Source: Eremochloa ophiuroides (taxonomy: Eukaryota > Streptophyta > Magnoliopsida > Poales > Poaceae). From it: a stretch of DNA of 64,000 bases. The stretch's first letter is position 1; the number at the start of each line of letters is the position of its first letter. Positions 10,929 through 23,614 of this stretch are shown piece by piece. The notes under the pieces are model-generated. The model was not told the DNA's origin. It ran no database searches and saw nothing but the letters and a program-made list of their open reading frames with translations. The stretch is from contig JAHLJS010000005.1 in the NCBI GenBank assembly GCA_038502445.1, forward strand, positions 36,411,731 through 36,475,730. Reading direction: 5' to 3'. The position numbers were made by a program, and so were the translations under genes.

Positions 10929-12583
10929 AAGTTGACATTCCCAACCACCATTACTTCAGAAAGGTAATCCTTGGCCCTTAGTGGCGCCGGCCTAGGTAAT
11001 GCAGTCTGGTAATTACAGTTAGAAGTGCCGGATTGGCCTTCCTAACCGTCATTACTTACGATATGCAAAACTGTGTCACGGCGCCGTGGGGTGCAACAAG
11101 AATTACAATCTTTAAGTAACGGTACTTAGGTACGCCAATCGATAGCTCAGTAAGGAGTAAGATTACTCTGCAAGCGCACAAAACTATCATTTTAGCATTT
11201 CAAGCCGTGAGTATTCAAGGGTGTCATATTTATAATTTCCCGTAGGAGGGCATGGTGAATTCATCTAGCTTTTGGTATAAACATGATCACTTATTGAATG
11301 CATAGGTAGACATAGCATAGGCAGGGGTTAAAACAGGTTTATAAGATAGTGGACACACACATCGGAGCAACCTCAAGAATAAAATATAAAAATAAAGAAT
11401 AAAGAATAACTACGTGAGCAGGCATTGGTCATATACAGCTATGCAACGAATAGTAATTACATCGAATTAATAAGACTAGGATCAGGACTAAGTCTGGGAT
11501 GATAGGGAGATCCCCGCAGCTGGTCTACCAGCTGATAGAGACTTTACAAACTCCTACTCGATACCCGAACATGGGGGAATGCTAGGGATGGACAGGGCTG
11601 TCACCACCTGCCCACCTACCCCTCTGCCCGTGGGGTACCGACATATCCACTGATTCCCGCATACCTGAGCACCACGCCCATGTAATTGGAAACAACTCCT
11701 AGCCCCCTGGGACCCTAACCCTTCGGATTGATAGGCTCGGCTAGGAGCAACCATGACAGCACAACGAACTATTATCCCATCCTTAGATCTTCCTCTATTC
11801 ATACTAATTTGATGAACGATGAAGAACTTTGATGAACATATCAAGAACATAACACATAGACTATAAACTAGTTTACATGTTATGATCATAATATGGACAA
11901 GACTATACTCTAATTCAGATGCATTGCAATATAAATAAGATAAGAGCTTGCTCATAGAGGAGAACCGATGTGTATTCATAACAAGATGTTCTTGATTCCT
12001 CCAAGGAGACAAGCTCTCCTTGATAGCTTTGGCTTGCTCTACTACTACTACTAAACTAGAGAGAACAAGTAAGAAATGTGAGGTGTAGTGCTCCAAATGT
12101 TGGTGTATTTTTGGAGGGGTGAAGCACACCTATTTATAGTTGATCAAGGGCGGTTTGGGCGTTCTAAGTATGGTAGGAGGTGAAACCGCCTTTGCCAAAC
12201 CGCCATGAGCACCGCCTGAGGAGGATGGGCCCGGGAGACCCCACCAGGGGGGCGGCCGCCCCCGGGGGCGGTCGATCCCCGGGAAGTGCCATCTGGCCAC
12301 CGCCTTCGGGTGGTCGGTTCCTCTGTGGGCCTGGGCCTCCCCCGTGGTTGCGAATGGATTTGGCTTATTGTTTAATTTGGGCTTTCTCATTTTCTTAGTT
12401 TGCGCCTTCTTTGAATACGCTTCCTGGAAGTGCGCTTTCCTTGAGATTTCCATGCATTTTCACGTGCTATTCCTGTAAGTTAGGTGCACAACAAAACTCG
12501 TGGAAAGATTAGATAAAGCCCTATTCTCTATTTATTTTAGTATTAAAATGATGTTATATTTATGTTGGTAAGGACCGCCAACA
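10787..12583 (-). mobile_element. Solo LTR B (1.80 kb) with captured primer-site unit
   Basis: Bounded by TGTTGGCGGTCC (right, minus strand) and ..AAATGCCAACA (left). It is flanked by a perfect 5-bp target duplication CTCGT (10782-10786 and 12584-12588) inside the H gag frame, so the ends are certain. No internal region is present, so it is a solo LTR from LTR-LTR recombination. Inside its 3' end a tRNA-Asp primer-like tract lies at 10832-10849. Confidence 0.92.
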
Positions 12584-12884
12584 CTCGTCTCATCCCTTGG
12601 ATATGTATGCAGGAGCATAATTTTTTGAAATCTCGTAGGTGTGTATAGGGGTTCTCATCTTCATCCCTAGAAAAAGGATTCTTCTGAACCATCGCTATGA
12701 GACTCGGGCGTAGCTCATAACGAACGGCCAATATGGCCTGTGATGAACTAGGCGGCTCCATCCTAACGCCCGATAGAGCAGCATACTCGAAGATAGGTGT
12801 TTGATCCATGTGTGTATGTGGAAGGATAGTTTTGATCAAACAAGGATAACTAAGACGATTCGACTCTAGTTAAGATAGCTACCG

Positions 12885-12902
12885 TCCCTGGCAACGGCGC
12901 CA
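12885..12902 (-). other. Primer binding site of H (tRNA-Asp)
   Basis: Minus strand reads TGGCGCCGTTGCCAGGGA, 17 of 18 identical to the complement of the 3' end of plant tRNA-Asp (established knowledge), eight bases from the LTR end. Confidence 0.88.
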
Positions 12903-12909
12903 GAAAGCT

Positions 12910-14344
12910 TGTTGACACCAAAGGTGGCAAACGGATATACCACAAGCGTACGGTAGTCAATGTAGCCTTCACCGGGAGTATTCCAGGTATCGTATTTTCC
13001 ACAGGGAACATGAAGTGAACTAACTAGGTTTAAGACCGTCAGATAGTGATCAAAGGAATTGGTGATCAAAGGGGTTTAGGATATAGGTATAGAGAGGTTC
13101 TATGTAGCAAACGATATCTGGTCTTGGCTTTCTAAGTATAAAGAGGTTTACCACCTCCTCCCTTTACAAGAGGCGATAGGCGAAATAGGAGGAGATATAA
13201 CTCCTCCCGAGGCGGCTATGCTATTGTATTGATGCCCTACCATTTTAATAACTTGTCTTACACACTTGGAGGGATACTAAGACCAGACAAGGCTGTCACC
13301 ACTTGCTGGCACCCACAAACAATCCGTGCGACAAGCGACACACACTGATAAGATATAGCCTAGACACCACGTCTACACTATACTTACAACTCTAATCTTA
13401 GCTAGAGACTAGAGTACTTCACTACGTAAAGCAATGTGCAAGTAAAGCAAGTATATACTTAAAGTACCAGAACCAGAATATCAAATACTAGAAGGACTTA
13501 GATGTAAAACTTACTAGAATCTTGCATCCACTGAGATACACCTTGGAGAAGACTCCCGACAGGCCCGGGGCTTTCTCCTGAAGACTTCCCTCACTCTCTT
13601 CCCTCTTATTCTAACACTAAAGCTACTAAAGTAGTCTTTCTCTCTATGATACACTTGATACTTTATTCCTTGATGTCTAGAGTGAAGGACTAGGGGGTAT
13701 TTATAGGGGGAGGTGGAGTAGAGGCTACTCCACTGCCACGTCATCAATCTGCGTGACCTCCACCATGCACCGTTGGATCAAACCGTCCTTGAAACCGCCT
13801 CAGATGAACGGCAGTGGTAAAACCATCATGTGGGAAGCATGCAGGAAGCGGTGGAGAATGGCGGTGGCCTGACCCCACCATGGGTGGGTCGGCCGAGCCC
13901 CTATGACAGGTGGGCCTAGCCAGGTGTTATCCCGACCAGTCATAGAGCATGGCTGTGTACTTGATTTGATGGTATTTTTTGGTTCACACCTTGATCCATG
14001 TGCTTTGATCTTCCACCGTTGATTTGAAACACAACTTTGATCTGATGGTGGAATTGAGCTGAGTGGGATGTCACATGGATCATGCCTTGTCATTAGAGCC
14101 CTGGTGGGCCCCACATGTAGGTCGGCTGACCTGCATGTGGGCCCTCCAGGTGCTCCACTCTCTTCTTGGTACTTTTATACCCTGAAAACACCTGGTTTGA
14201 GTGCCTGCAAGCAAAAACTAACATGTGCTTGTGGAACCAAGTTAATTATACCTAAATCACTACGTGTTTGCTTGTTTCTTCCATGAAAAGAGTGTTTTGT
14301 TGACGGTTATGATGGTAGAAAACAGGGTATAAATACCGTCAACA
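12910..14344 (-). repeat. 5' LTR of element H (about 1.43 kb)
   Basis: Reads TGTTGACGGTATTTATACC at its minus-strand start (14344) and ends ..GGTGTCAACA at 12910, followed at once by AGCTTTCTGGCGCC. It contains a GGTCGGCCGA-type GC palindrome near 13890-13900. The 5-bp flank at the right is CTAGA. Confidence 0.82.
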
Positions 14345-14877
14345 CTAGACGCCTAAACTATGAACTTGAAGAACTAGAGCCCTATTTCTAATATCTGGAA
14401 ACCCTAACTTCTGTCTAGTCTTGACAAATGAAGCAGGAGGAATAAATTGTTGTTCTGGAAGGGGGTCTGCCCCTTTATTTATAGCCCGGTTGAATGAACG
14501 TGCGCCGTGGGATCAAACCGACTTAAACAAAGGGCCGAGATGACTCCAAAGTGGCAGCGGAAGAAGACTCTAGAAGGCGGGGCTGAAACCCTAAGGGGGC
14601 GTCGGCCGGCCCCACCCCGGTGGGGTTCGGGCCCCGGTTGCTTCGGGTGTGTTCCAGAGACTTCTATTGTTCCGATGATGCTGTTTCCTTGGCGGTTAAG
14701 TTTCGTGGTAATTAAGCACTTTAATCCTTCTTTTAAGCCTGTCTGGAATAATCCCTGGAAAATACATAATTCACCAAAACTCGTGGAATTTGTCAGTAAT
14801 AACCCCTATGCTTCTATTATTGTCGTTCCCTAGGCATTAGTTAACGGTATAAAATTGGTACTTAACGACCGTCAACA
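14345..14877 (-). repeat. 3' LTR of element C, partial
   Basis: Matches 26922-27455, starting CTAGACGCCTAAACTATG and ending at the right with CGACCGTCAACA. It is truncated on the left by the H insertion. To its right, at 14878-14893, the minus strand has AGCTTGGGGTGT, a polypurine tract in the correct place for a 3' LTR. Confidence 0.88.
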
Positions 14878-16354
14878 ACACCCCAAGCTAAGTGTTTGCT
14901 AGTCCCTTAGCAAGGTTGACTTGAAATGATTTATTCAGGGTTCCATAAAAATGTATAACTCCCAACAAATATTTAAATATTTAAACAGAAATTCTTCTCC
15001 GGATTGAAATTCATTAATCCATCTTTCAAACTTATTCCTACTCTTTTCAATCGTGGGGCTTTTAAACTAGATCTTGGGTAATTGAGAGACAGAATAATAA
15101 AGCAAGCACTATGTCTTTCATCCTTTGTTTCAACCATTGCTCTAGTTTTTTTTGAATAAGTATATAATTTTTATTTAGGAAATAATGAGAGCGTACTAAT
15201 AAGATTGCAGAGGACTACTAAGCTATACATCATGATTGAATGTGTGAATGTGATCAGATTTCATTTTTGAACTCCTATTCATTATCCTCTCTTTTCTGTC
15301 TTTCTGAAGAGTGTGGGCTATCTCCCCAATGGATACTTTTTGTACCTATTTTTTTCTCTCAGGCGGGTGTCTTTGCACCCATTGTTTTACTCTCTTCTTC
15401 TTTTTTTGGCACATACCCTTTTGATATGGCGTGTTTTAGGCTCATACTTCTTTGGTATAGCATCTTTTAATTTTATAACCCATACTCTCTGTTGTACTTC
15501 TAAGAGAAAGACTTGTGCATAGAGCGAAAACTTTTTGTGCATGTGAATTTAATCATGAATGCATAAAAGAATAGTCTACTTAAATCATATTAGCAGAATA
15601 AATTATTATTATATTTGTTTTGATTTTGTTTTTTTTTAATGTCTGGAGCTTAGGTGTCACTCAGAATGAAATAAATAGTAACTCGAACCTTCTTATATCA
15701 TATCCGTCAATTACTTAGAAAAGCTTATGCTACCCACTGATATCAAGTTTCAGAATAAATTTTCATGGTAGATAAACTTCATGCAATTCGTAGGAGAATT
15801 TAAATTTAAACACTAAGCAATTGCAGGAAATTACATTTAAACAATTTAAATATCTTTTTGATTTTTCTCTAGCTTCAAGTTCTAATTATTCTAAAGACAA
15901 ATTGAATGCGAAATTTAAAGCAAACTTAATTATACAATCTATTATTTTTTTTGGATTTTCATTTTTACACAAGCAGGAATTTAATGCAATAACTAAAGAA
16001 AACGGTAAATAAATTTTTATTTGGTTTTCTTGTTTTGTTGTTTTTTTAGCAATATTAAAATTGACAGAATTGAAGACTGAATTAAATACTGAAATAAAGA
16101 ACATATATAAAGGTGAGAGGTACTCACCTAGTAGGATCTCCCCCAAGCTGGATGTTGCTGTGCTCAGTAATATGGTGGAGATGGCGGCGGGTATCCCATC
16201 TGATGTATCAAATACTCCAATCAGCTCTGCGTCTGCTGCTGTCCTTGATAGATCTGATCAAGTCGTTGGTCCGTGCTGTGCTACCACTGTTCATGCTGGT
16301 AGAACCTGTCATCGACCTGCTACTGCCACTGCTCATGCTGGTGCAGTGTGTCGC
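14878..16354 (-). other. 3' untranslated internal region of element C
   Basis: AT-rich and non-coding, with homopolymer T/A runs. It carries the polypurine tract next to the 3' LTR and a second purine tract of the same type at about 16137-16150 (minus strand CAGCTTGGGGGAG), close to the end of the ORF-1-like frame. Element I has a comparable distant tract (36068-36082). Confidence 0.6.
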
Positions 16355-17580
16355 TTATCGCGTTCTGTCCCTGTTCAATGTTAGTGAGACGGATAGATAA
16401 AGCTGGGAGATCATTAGCGGTAGTCGAAAAGTGCTGCTCAGGTGGCCGATAGTAGCCATCTTCTGGTCGTGCGTGGAACGGATACGGTTCACCGCTGGTG
16501 AAGTCCGTGTTCCCGCGTGCAGAAAAAGATGTTCGTCCTCTATGAAAATCATTTGCTCCCCACTCTGCTGCTGCTGATGAAGATTCTCCTTGCTGAAATG
16601 TGGGCTATTCCTCCCATCCTGCATGTGCAATCCACTGCTGGCGTGGCTCCTGCGTCGATCCCTGTTCACCAAAATTAACATAATGGAAATAAACTGGCTC
16701 AGATGGTGCTGGGTCAGCTCCAGTGAAATTAGTTCTCGGCGCCTTACTGATGCGTGCGGATGGACACCAGCCAATATTAGCTCCACTAGCTGGAAAAACA
16801 AAATTCTGAACAGAATAAATTCCTAACTCCCTGTCTGAAAGTTCGTACTCATTGTCAAAATTTTTATAAATCATAACTATTTTATTATTCTTTCATTTGA
16901 GCATGTGAGCACGAAAGAAAAAATCATAACCAATAATTCTACGGGCATCAGAAATGTAACAAGTTTAGCATTTGATAATAAACCTAGCCCTGCAGCTAAA
17001 CGTGTAATCCAGGAAGTGAAAGAAATACTGCACTTTTTCACGGAAGGGACAGTTCTCCAATAATTCAACATCATTTTTACAGGTGACGCCTTCCTCTTTT
17101 TAATCATGATATATAACAAATGCAGCTCATCTTGTTTAATAGTATTTAACTCCTCTCTAGGAAAGACTGTAAAAGCTAGCCACTTAAGCATAAACCTCAG
17201 TGTGGGGTCATGGACTTCTTTAGTAGTATATTTTTGTTTTCTTTCAGGTTTCTTTGCAGTGATGCTCTCCCAAAAATCATTTTTATCAAAGTCTTGGAGA
17301 GTTTCAGTTATATTGACCACACACTGATTATTGAATCCTAGTGCTAAACTAAGAGTTTTCCATGAGAGGGTGAAAGGTTTATTAAACATTCTAAAATTAA
17401 CCTCATCATCATCAAAGTCTAGGGTGCTAATAAATTCTATAATGAGTAACTTGTTACCCTACTCATTAATTTGCCATGCACCTTTCCATCTAACATTTCT
17501 AAAAATAAGCTCAAACTCAGAATCCATTCTGGTTTCACGGAGCAAACTGGCATAAAAAATTGGAGTATGCGTAAATTCCT
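16355..17580 (-). pseudogene. Athila ORF-1-like protein, degenerate
   Basis: The minus frame at 16877-17389 has MFNKPFTLSWKTLSLALGF, then DPTLRFMLKWLAFTVFPREE and DELHLLYIMIKKRK. This layout matches the plant Athila ORF-1 family (PF03078, recalled, not searched). The homology extends upstream to about 17580 in the same frame through an in-frame TAG at 17459-17461. Downstream the reading shifts frame near 16870 into a Gln/Pro-rich tail (to ~16355), with decayed HQQQQSGEQM-like sequence. The region lies between protease and 3' LTR, where Athila elements carry an extra ORF sometimes called env-like. Function is unknown here, and this copy is broken. Confidence 0.68.
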
Positions 17581-18109
17581 TGTTTTTAACCACATTTAAT
17601 ATCTCCCTCTACGGTCTAGTTGGTAATGAAATTAGAGTGATGATTGTGAGCTCATACCTCTCTTCCTGTTGGGAAGAGGATGAAGGGTTGTCATACGTGA
17701 AGGGTGACGGAGGATCGATATTCATGTCGGAGCCGACGAACGATGGCACTTGTGATGATGATTGACTTCATGTTGTGCGGCGCGAGAAGGCTCTTCCAAG
17801 GGATTGAATGGCACCTTCATTCTATTGCTCATCTTGCCTGAAAAATGGAGAACACGAAGAACATAGCAAGAACAAACAAGAACACAAGAACAAAACAAGA
17901 ACAAGTGGAGAGGAGAAATTGAAGTGGCAATCTCTCTACTAGGTGTTCTTGCTAATCTTCTTCTCTACCCCATTCCTTGCTTAAACTTGAATCAAATGAA
18001 GGATTTGTGAAAGTTTGAAGTTTCAAGCAACAAAGCAGAGTAGCTATGTGCTCTCTGGTGTGTGAGTGAGTGAGAGAAGTGGGAGGCAGAGAAGAGGAGG
18101 AGGGGCGCC
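17581..18109 (-). other. Non-coding internal DNA of element C, left of solo LTR S
   Basis: No supported frame. It contains short A-rich repeats of the form AACAAGAACA at about 17860-17905 and a GAG/GTGAGTGAGTG-rich stretch near 18060-18105. It ends at the solo LTR. Confidence 0.5.
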
Positions 18110-21100
18110 TGTAACACCCCAGGTGTTAGTCACGAGCTAACCAGCGAGTGTGGCCCTAACCAAGTTATGTCAATAAATGATCTTGATCACTGTCTCACAT
18201 TCATGTCCATCTACCATGACTATTGGAAGAGTCTCATAAAGATCCAAATCAAGAATCCACTTGAAATAACAAATCATATGCTTGTTTGGATTTATTGATT
18301 TAGGAAAGATGTGCATGCAAAGTCAATCAAATCTTGTAACCTTGGCCAAACAACTCTATTTGAACTCTACAACAAAAGTCATGAAGGACTCATGTTGAGC
18401 AAATGCCAAGAAAATACTTTTATTGGCCTAAACATCTACTTTGAGCTCTCTAATTACATTAGTTTGACCAAAGTAGAAATATTATTTTGGAGCAAGAAAT
18501 GAAGTTTGACCCAAAATAAAAGTTACAGATATTTTGGAGTAGAACAAATGTTATTTATCGACCAAGTTATGATTCAACTCCTAAGTGCCTCAAATAGTGG
18601 ATACAATATAGAGGAAAAGCTGATTCCAGAGTTTGAATTAATTCTATGTCTGGAATTCTATGACGATTGCATTGACGTGCCACTTTCTTCAAATTCCTTT
18701 AAGCAACTCAAGTTGGGCCCAAAACAGAAATTGTTGCACACTTCTTGGGGCACAACATACCAAAATTTGGCATCAATCCGACCTTGTTTGACAAGGGTTG
18801 CTACTCGGTCTTCGATCGTAATTAGTATGTCGACAACATCAAGTTGACAGCTAATTATCTCCTAATCTCATTTTCAAATGGCCGAGCTACCTTAATAAAA
18901 GGTGTAGAGTGCTCTGAGGTAAGAAAATTTCACAATTGGCCCTTTGCCTAATTCGGCCCAGAAACAGCCCAAATCGGCGTCCTAACTCGCCTCCGACAGA
19001 GCCCGCCAGCTGTTCGGCAAAATGCCTCTACGGGCGCCGCCTGTCCAGGACGTGGCAACCGAGCTCTGGAGCTCCTGCGACTTTGCCGGCCACCACCTCC
19101 ACCATCCCGCGCTCCAGCTCCAAAATGGAAACACCAGAGCACTCCACTTCTCCCTCTCGCTCATTTGCTCACTCTCGCGCTTGCTCTCGCCTGCGCAGCT
19201 GCTGCTCGTGGCTCCATCCGCCATGGACGCGAACAGAGCTCGAGCGCCACCGCAGACCACCTTCTCGGGCCTCCAATGCGCAAAATCTTCACCACCAGCA
19301 GCTTAGCCACCTCTCTCTGTCCATGTCGCGCACCTCCGCTGTGCTCGCCGTCGAAAGCCGCCGGGAGCTGCTGCATGCGCGCATCGTGGCCATGGCCATG
19401 ACCGCCGCTACAGGTGGCAAGGCGTGCTTGGCCTTCCCGGGCCAGGTCGCGGCCAGCTCCAGGGCCGTGCGGGCCCCCTGGCACCTCGCCCCGCTGCCGC
19501 TTGGCAGGCTGCAGAGCCGGCCGAGCCGGCCGACGGCCAAGCCAGTCTGCCTGCCTTCCCCTGCGTGGTGCTCTGGAGGAGGAAGAAGGGCTCCCTGTTC
19601 TTTCTCTTGTTTGTATGGCAGGCGGGCCCCACTCAAATAAAATGGGGATCAAATCTACAGATTTCATATTTGCTTTAGAAATTTATATCTCCAGTTTGGT
19701 AGCTCCAAAAATTATGAAACAAGTTTTGTTAGTTTCCTTATTAAGTTCTCTGCATGTTAGATCTAGTAAATGTGCTATGTTATCTACACTTTTGTGCTGT
19801 AGAAATTATTATTGAAAAGTAATTTAGAGTTTTTATTAACTTGGTTTTGGCCATAATTTGAGAAATAGAAGTCCAACATGCGTGATACCAATTTTGTTAG
19901 GCTTCTAATGACATGCACTAGCTAATAAAAATATAAAACATATATGTTGTTTTCTGTTTTCAAGGTGTTTCACATTAATCTTTTTAAATAGGAAATAAAT
20001 GGTCGAATTGCTTGTTATTTTTGTATCTGAAGTTATATTGCTCCAAGTGGCATAAAAATTTAATTATAGACTTTCTGTATGATGTGTAATGTATGGGTAA
20101 AATTTCATGATTTATGGTGTAAGTATGACTGAGTTGTTGATTTATCTTGTTTTATGCCTATTAAGTAGATTTAAATGCTTTATAAATAATATATTGGTGT
20201 AAAAATGGAAAATGGTGCTCCACTACCTTTGTATAAGGTTGTGCTAACCTGAGAAAACATAATATGGTCATGTTGTTGCAGAAAGTATTGAGTTTCACAT
20301 TTATCTTACTCTCCAATGCTTCATTGCATTATAAACTTGTTTATTTTGTATCAATTAATGTATAATACCTGAGGATGTAAGATTTGAACCTTGGTCATGT
20401 TTTGTAATTATCTAGCTCTCATAAAAATATTGGCTCCATTTGAGATGTTTATCACATGACTTAAATAATTAAATAAATGACTTTTATGTAATATTTAGAA
20501 GGAGATTGGAGGTAAATAGACACATGCATGTTGTTTATGACTTCTTGCCATGTCTTAATCTGATATGAGTGTTATTGATCATGCTATGATGGTTGGAGCT
20601 ATGTCCATGGCTCATAAGTATATGTATGCTTTGATAGAAATCAAATTAATGTTGTTTTGCTTATATGCTGAAAATGGCTGCAGGAGCAGCACCTGTTGTT
20701 GTGATGATTTACCTAGGAAAATGATGTTGCATGAGAATGTGTTATATACAAAAGTTGTAGCCAACTTCTGTGTCTAGCTTTTCCTAAAAGTTCATGTTCA
20801 TAGGCCTAATAGTTTAGGAGTCATGGCTTTTGGATGACTGCTGTCAGGTTTTGCCAATTTTCTGTCTAGATCTGATTGATTGCATTATTTGACCGAGTTA
20901 TGCTTTGAATCACTTCTTGGTGATAATAGATCAGTTGTAGTATATTTCTATGTCCTTCTAAATTGTCTATGATCATCCGTTTTGGTGGTCTAAATCTCTA
21001 GTTATGATTGTTTGAGTTGGGAGGACAGAACCTGTCCAAATCTGGACAGAGCTGTCTTCTTTGTGTTGTTTGACCTTTATATGAATTAAATCATCTGAAG

Positions 21101-23074
21101 AGGATAATACCAAAGTTGTAGACAATTTCAATAGATTTCCAGAAAGGCTTAGATCACCCTGGTTGGATGTATATAGCTTCAGTTATGGTTAAATCTTGTG
21201 CTTGCTGTCCTGCTGTCCTTAAACTGCATATGTGAGATTAGGATTGCTTTCATGTTGCCTTGCTTGGTGGCATTGTTAGCTCATGGTTCAGTGATGCTAG
21301 AGTAACATGTCTTGTATTACTTTCTCTTATTCATACATGTGTATTGTGCATCTCATTTAGATACGATAGATGATGAACACGTGGAGTGAAGGACATGATG
21401 ATGTAACTAACCACAAGACGGTGTGGTGGACCAATCACGAAGGTGGAAGGACTAATCGAGTGCTTGGATGAGAAATGCTCGTCGAACAAGTGTCATCTAA
21501 CAAACACTAACTTAGTGCTGAACCCCAGGCAAGCCCCGGAGCATCCCTAAGCCTCCACCTATCTCTTTTTATAAATGCGCCGGTCTTTATTAAATCGTAT
21601 GTTTGTGCATTTAAGTATAGGAGTTGGTTTGAAACCGTTGCTGCATATCTACCTTGTCTACTATATATGTGAACCTGATACTATTACTAGACAGGTGACC
21701 GATCTTATGCTTAGCCCTGCTTAGACCGGTAGAAGTCGGGTGATTTCCTGTCATCCGCGAGAAAGTCGGGTGATTTCCTGTCATCCGCGAGTGTAGGTGG
21801 TGACTGACGAGATCCACATGGTTGGCTATATGTGTCACCATGCCACAATGAAATAATGAGAGAATCAAGGCTAGGTAGCGGGGAGCTGCATGACATGGGT
21901 CATGTTGACTTCGGTGCTGCTTGCGGCCGACTAGGACTGAGGCCACCAGACATCAGTTGAGATTGAAGGACGTCGTCACATAGCTGGCCAGATAAGTCGT
22001 TCTGACCGCGAAGCCGAGTATTTCTTTCTGAGCCGAGCTTTGGTGCAACTAGGCAGACATATTCTGGAGGTAGGAAGTATGTGCGGAGACACCATTTTAC
22101 CAAGGGCAGGTCAGGAACCTGATGCATCCTGGAAGTGGGTTGGTCTCTAAGAATATGGTCCCCGCCAAACTCGCGACATATTGTGTCTCAGAAGGATTTA
22201 ACGGTGACCCAAGAAGCCAGTGGCTTGGCTGACAGGGTTTGTGATTGGCATGTTCTGCCAGCTGGTACAATCGATTCGAATCGCCATCTCTCCTGGTTAG
22301 TGAGAAACTGAACTGATCTTCTGGTGAGGTAGAGGTTAACAACTTGAACGTGATTAATGGTGAGATGAGGTTGATATCTGTGGATATCAGAAATCATATG
22401 GTTTATTGATTGCTATAATATCAAGTGATTGCTTAGTATAGCTGCAAACCTTAGCTATAATAGCTGAACTGAAATCGAAGCTGAACAATATCTAAAATTG
22501 ATAAGTTGAGGGATTATTGTAGTAATGCTTTTTCTGCAAAAATGATGCTGTCTCCTGAACTCCACCAAATAAGCCTTGCATATCCTTGAGAGTCTTTTTA
22601 TTTACTTCCTGTCGGGTAAGTCTAGCTGAGTACAATTGAGTACTCAGGGTTTTATTCCCAATGTTGCAGGAGGAATGTTTCGTTGACTAAAAGAATTACT
22701 TCTATCCTTCGGAAGAGGAGGACTAGACCTTGGGCAAGGTCATGTTATCTATCTTACCTTTGTTGCTGTGACTGGTCGACACTTGGCACTGCATTATGAA
22801 CTTAGTATGTGTAAATCTATTTTGTTTCCGCTACTGAACTTTTATGTAAAAGTCTATCTTGTACTCTGATGTATTTGAATTATGTGCGAATCTATGTATC
22901 ATGTGTATGTGTGCTGCTGAGTTTCTGCGATCCTTGGGTGAATACTGTATAAAAGTTTGAAATCCTTCGAGATTTCTGGACTACCGGGTTTATATTGGCT
23001 CAAGCGTGACTCGATTGCTAGTAAAACAGCTGTCGTTATACTTGTGCTCGTATAAATTGGTCGGTTCTGTTACA
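18110..23074 (+). mobile_element. Solo LTR S of the A/E family (4.97 kb)
   Basis: Plus strand, TGTAACACCCCAGG to GGTTCTGTTACA. No primer site follows (next bases GCGACGGCC) and no internal sequence precedes it, so it is a solo LTR. The flanks are GCGCC (18105-18109) and GCGAC (23075-23079), a 5-bp target duplication with one change. It carries the GC-rich block (18950-19640) and the late TATA-like box (21570-21575) seen in the E copies. Confidence 0.9.
21733..21791 (+). repeat. 30-bp tandem duplication inside solo LTR S
   Basis: AAGTCGGGTGATTTCCTGTC followed by ATCCGCGAG occurs twice back to back (21733 and 21763). The E LTRs at the same place (about 46994 and 56290) have one copy, so this is private to S. 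Confidence 0.9.
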
Positions 23075-23614
23075 GCGACGGCCGGCATGGGCATGGGGCT
23101 GGCCGGCCCCAACTGGTGCTCTCTGGCTCTCTACTTTGAAGAATGTTGACACCACCTACATCTCCTTCCAAATGCTTCTGCGTGAGTGCTGTTCCTGGTG
23201 AATAGGATGAATGGAGGGTAGTGGATGAATGATAATGCTTGCGATGACTTGATGTGATGATGGTGGGCCTGATATGCTTCCCATATTTATACCGTATAAT
23301 GACACAAGAATGAAAAACTAAATTACTTTTATGAATCTACGAAAATTTAGAATTCTAATGATGGTCTTTTAATAATTTTCTGCCATCACAGTAAATTTCA
23401 CTGACGGGGGTTTAACACTCCGTTAGTAATAATCACATGGGGCTTAAGCTTTAATCATGCTATGCTTATTTTTATTCCTTTTTAATAATGCAATTTAAGA
23501 GGAAATAAATATGCAAATTTCAATGCAAGAATTAAATTACCGATAACTACCGAGTTACCTCCCGACGAAGGTTCGGGGTTTTTGAGTCCGCCGATCCGGA
23601 TTTCTGCAGTTGAA
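23075..23614 (-). other. Non-coding internal DNA of element C, between S and protease
   Basis: No supported frame and no RT motif. On the minus strand, directly after the protease frame, there is a CGGGAGGTAACTC box like one I recall at this point in other grass Athila-type elements. The remainder is AT-rich. Confidence 0.5.

Larger units (their letters stand above)
10239..12839 (-). pseudogene. gag: gag of element H, split by solo LTR B and frameshifted
   Basis: The N-terminal part lies at 12584-12839 (motif FSRDEDENPYTHLRDFKKLC) and stops at the B insertion. The C-terminal part resumes at 10786 and runs to 10239, with ILNFRQKGKEPLGAAWARF and LLQHFYLGLSQNSAQFLGL. These are typical pieces of the grass Athila-type retrotransposon-gag domain. 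With the insert and one CTCGT copy set aside, the frame continues across the junction, so B inserted into an open gag frame. A separate frameshift sits near 10640. The C-terminal part is rich in acidic and Pro residues. No zinc knuckle seen. Confidence 0.8.
9662..14344 (-). mobile_element. Element H: Athila-like retrotransposon, interrupted by A and B
   Basis: Minus-strand element with 5' LTR 12910-14344, tRNA-Asp primer site, gag split by solo LTR B, and a protease region cut at 9661 by element A. It sits inside the 3' LTR of element C. C's left LTR copy resumes at 14345 with CTAGACGCC, a point that is internal in C's intact right LTR (26922), so H landed in C. No RT is visible in this window; anything beyond the protease lies left of the window. 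Confidence 0.82.

Noticed and set aside
10858..12583. B as a full element with its own gag to the left
   Set aside because: The gag to the left continues the frame cut at 12584, and CTCGT flanks 10787-12583, so B is a solo LTR inside the gag of H.
16877..17389. 170-codon frame as a host gene
   Set aside because: Its motif order fits Athila ORF-1, it has an upstream in-frame stop, and it lies within element C on the same strand.
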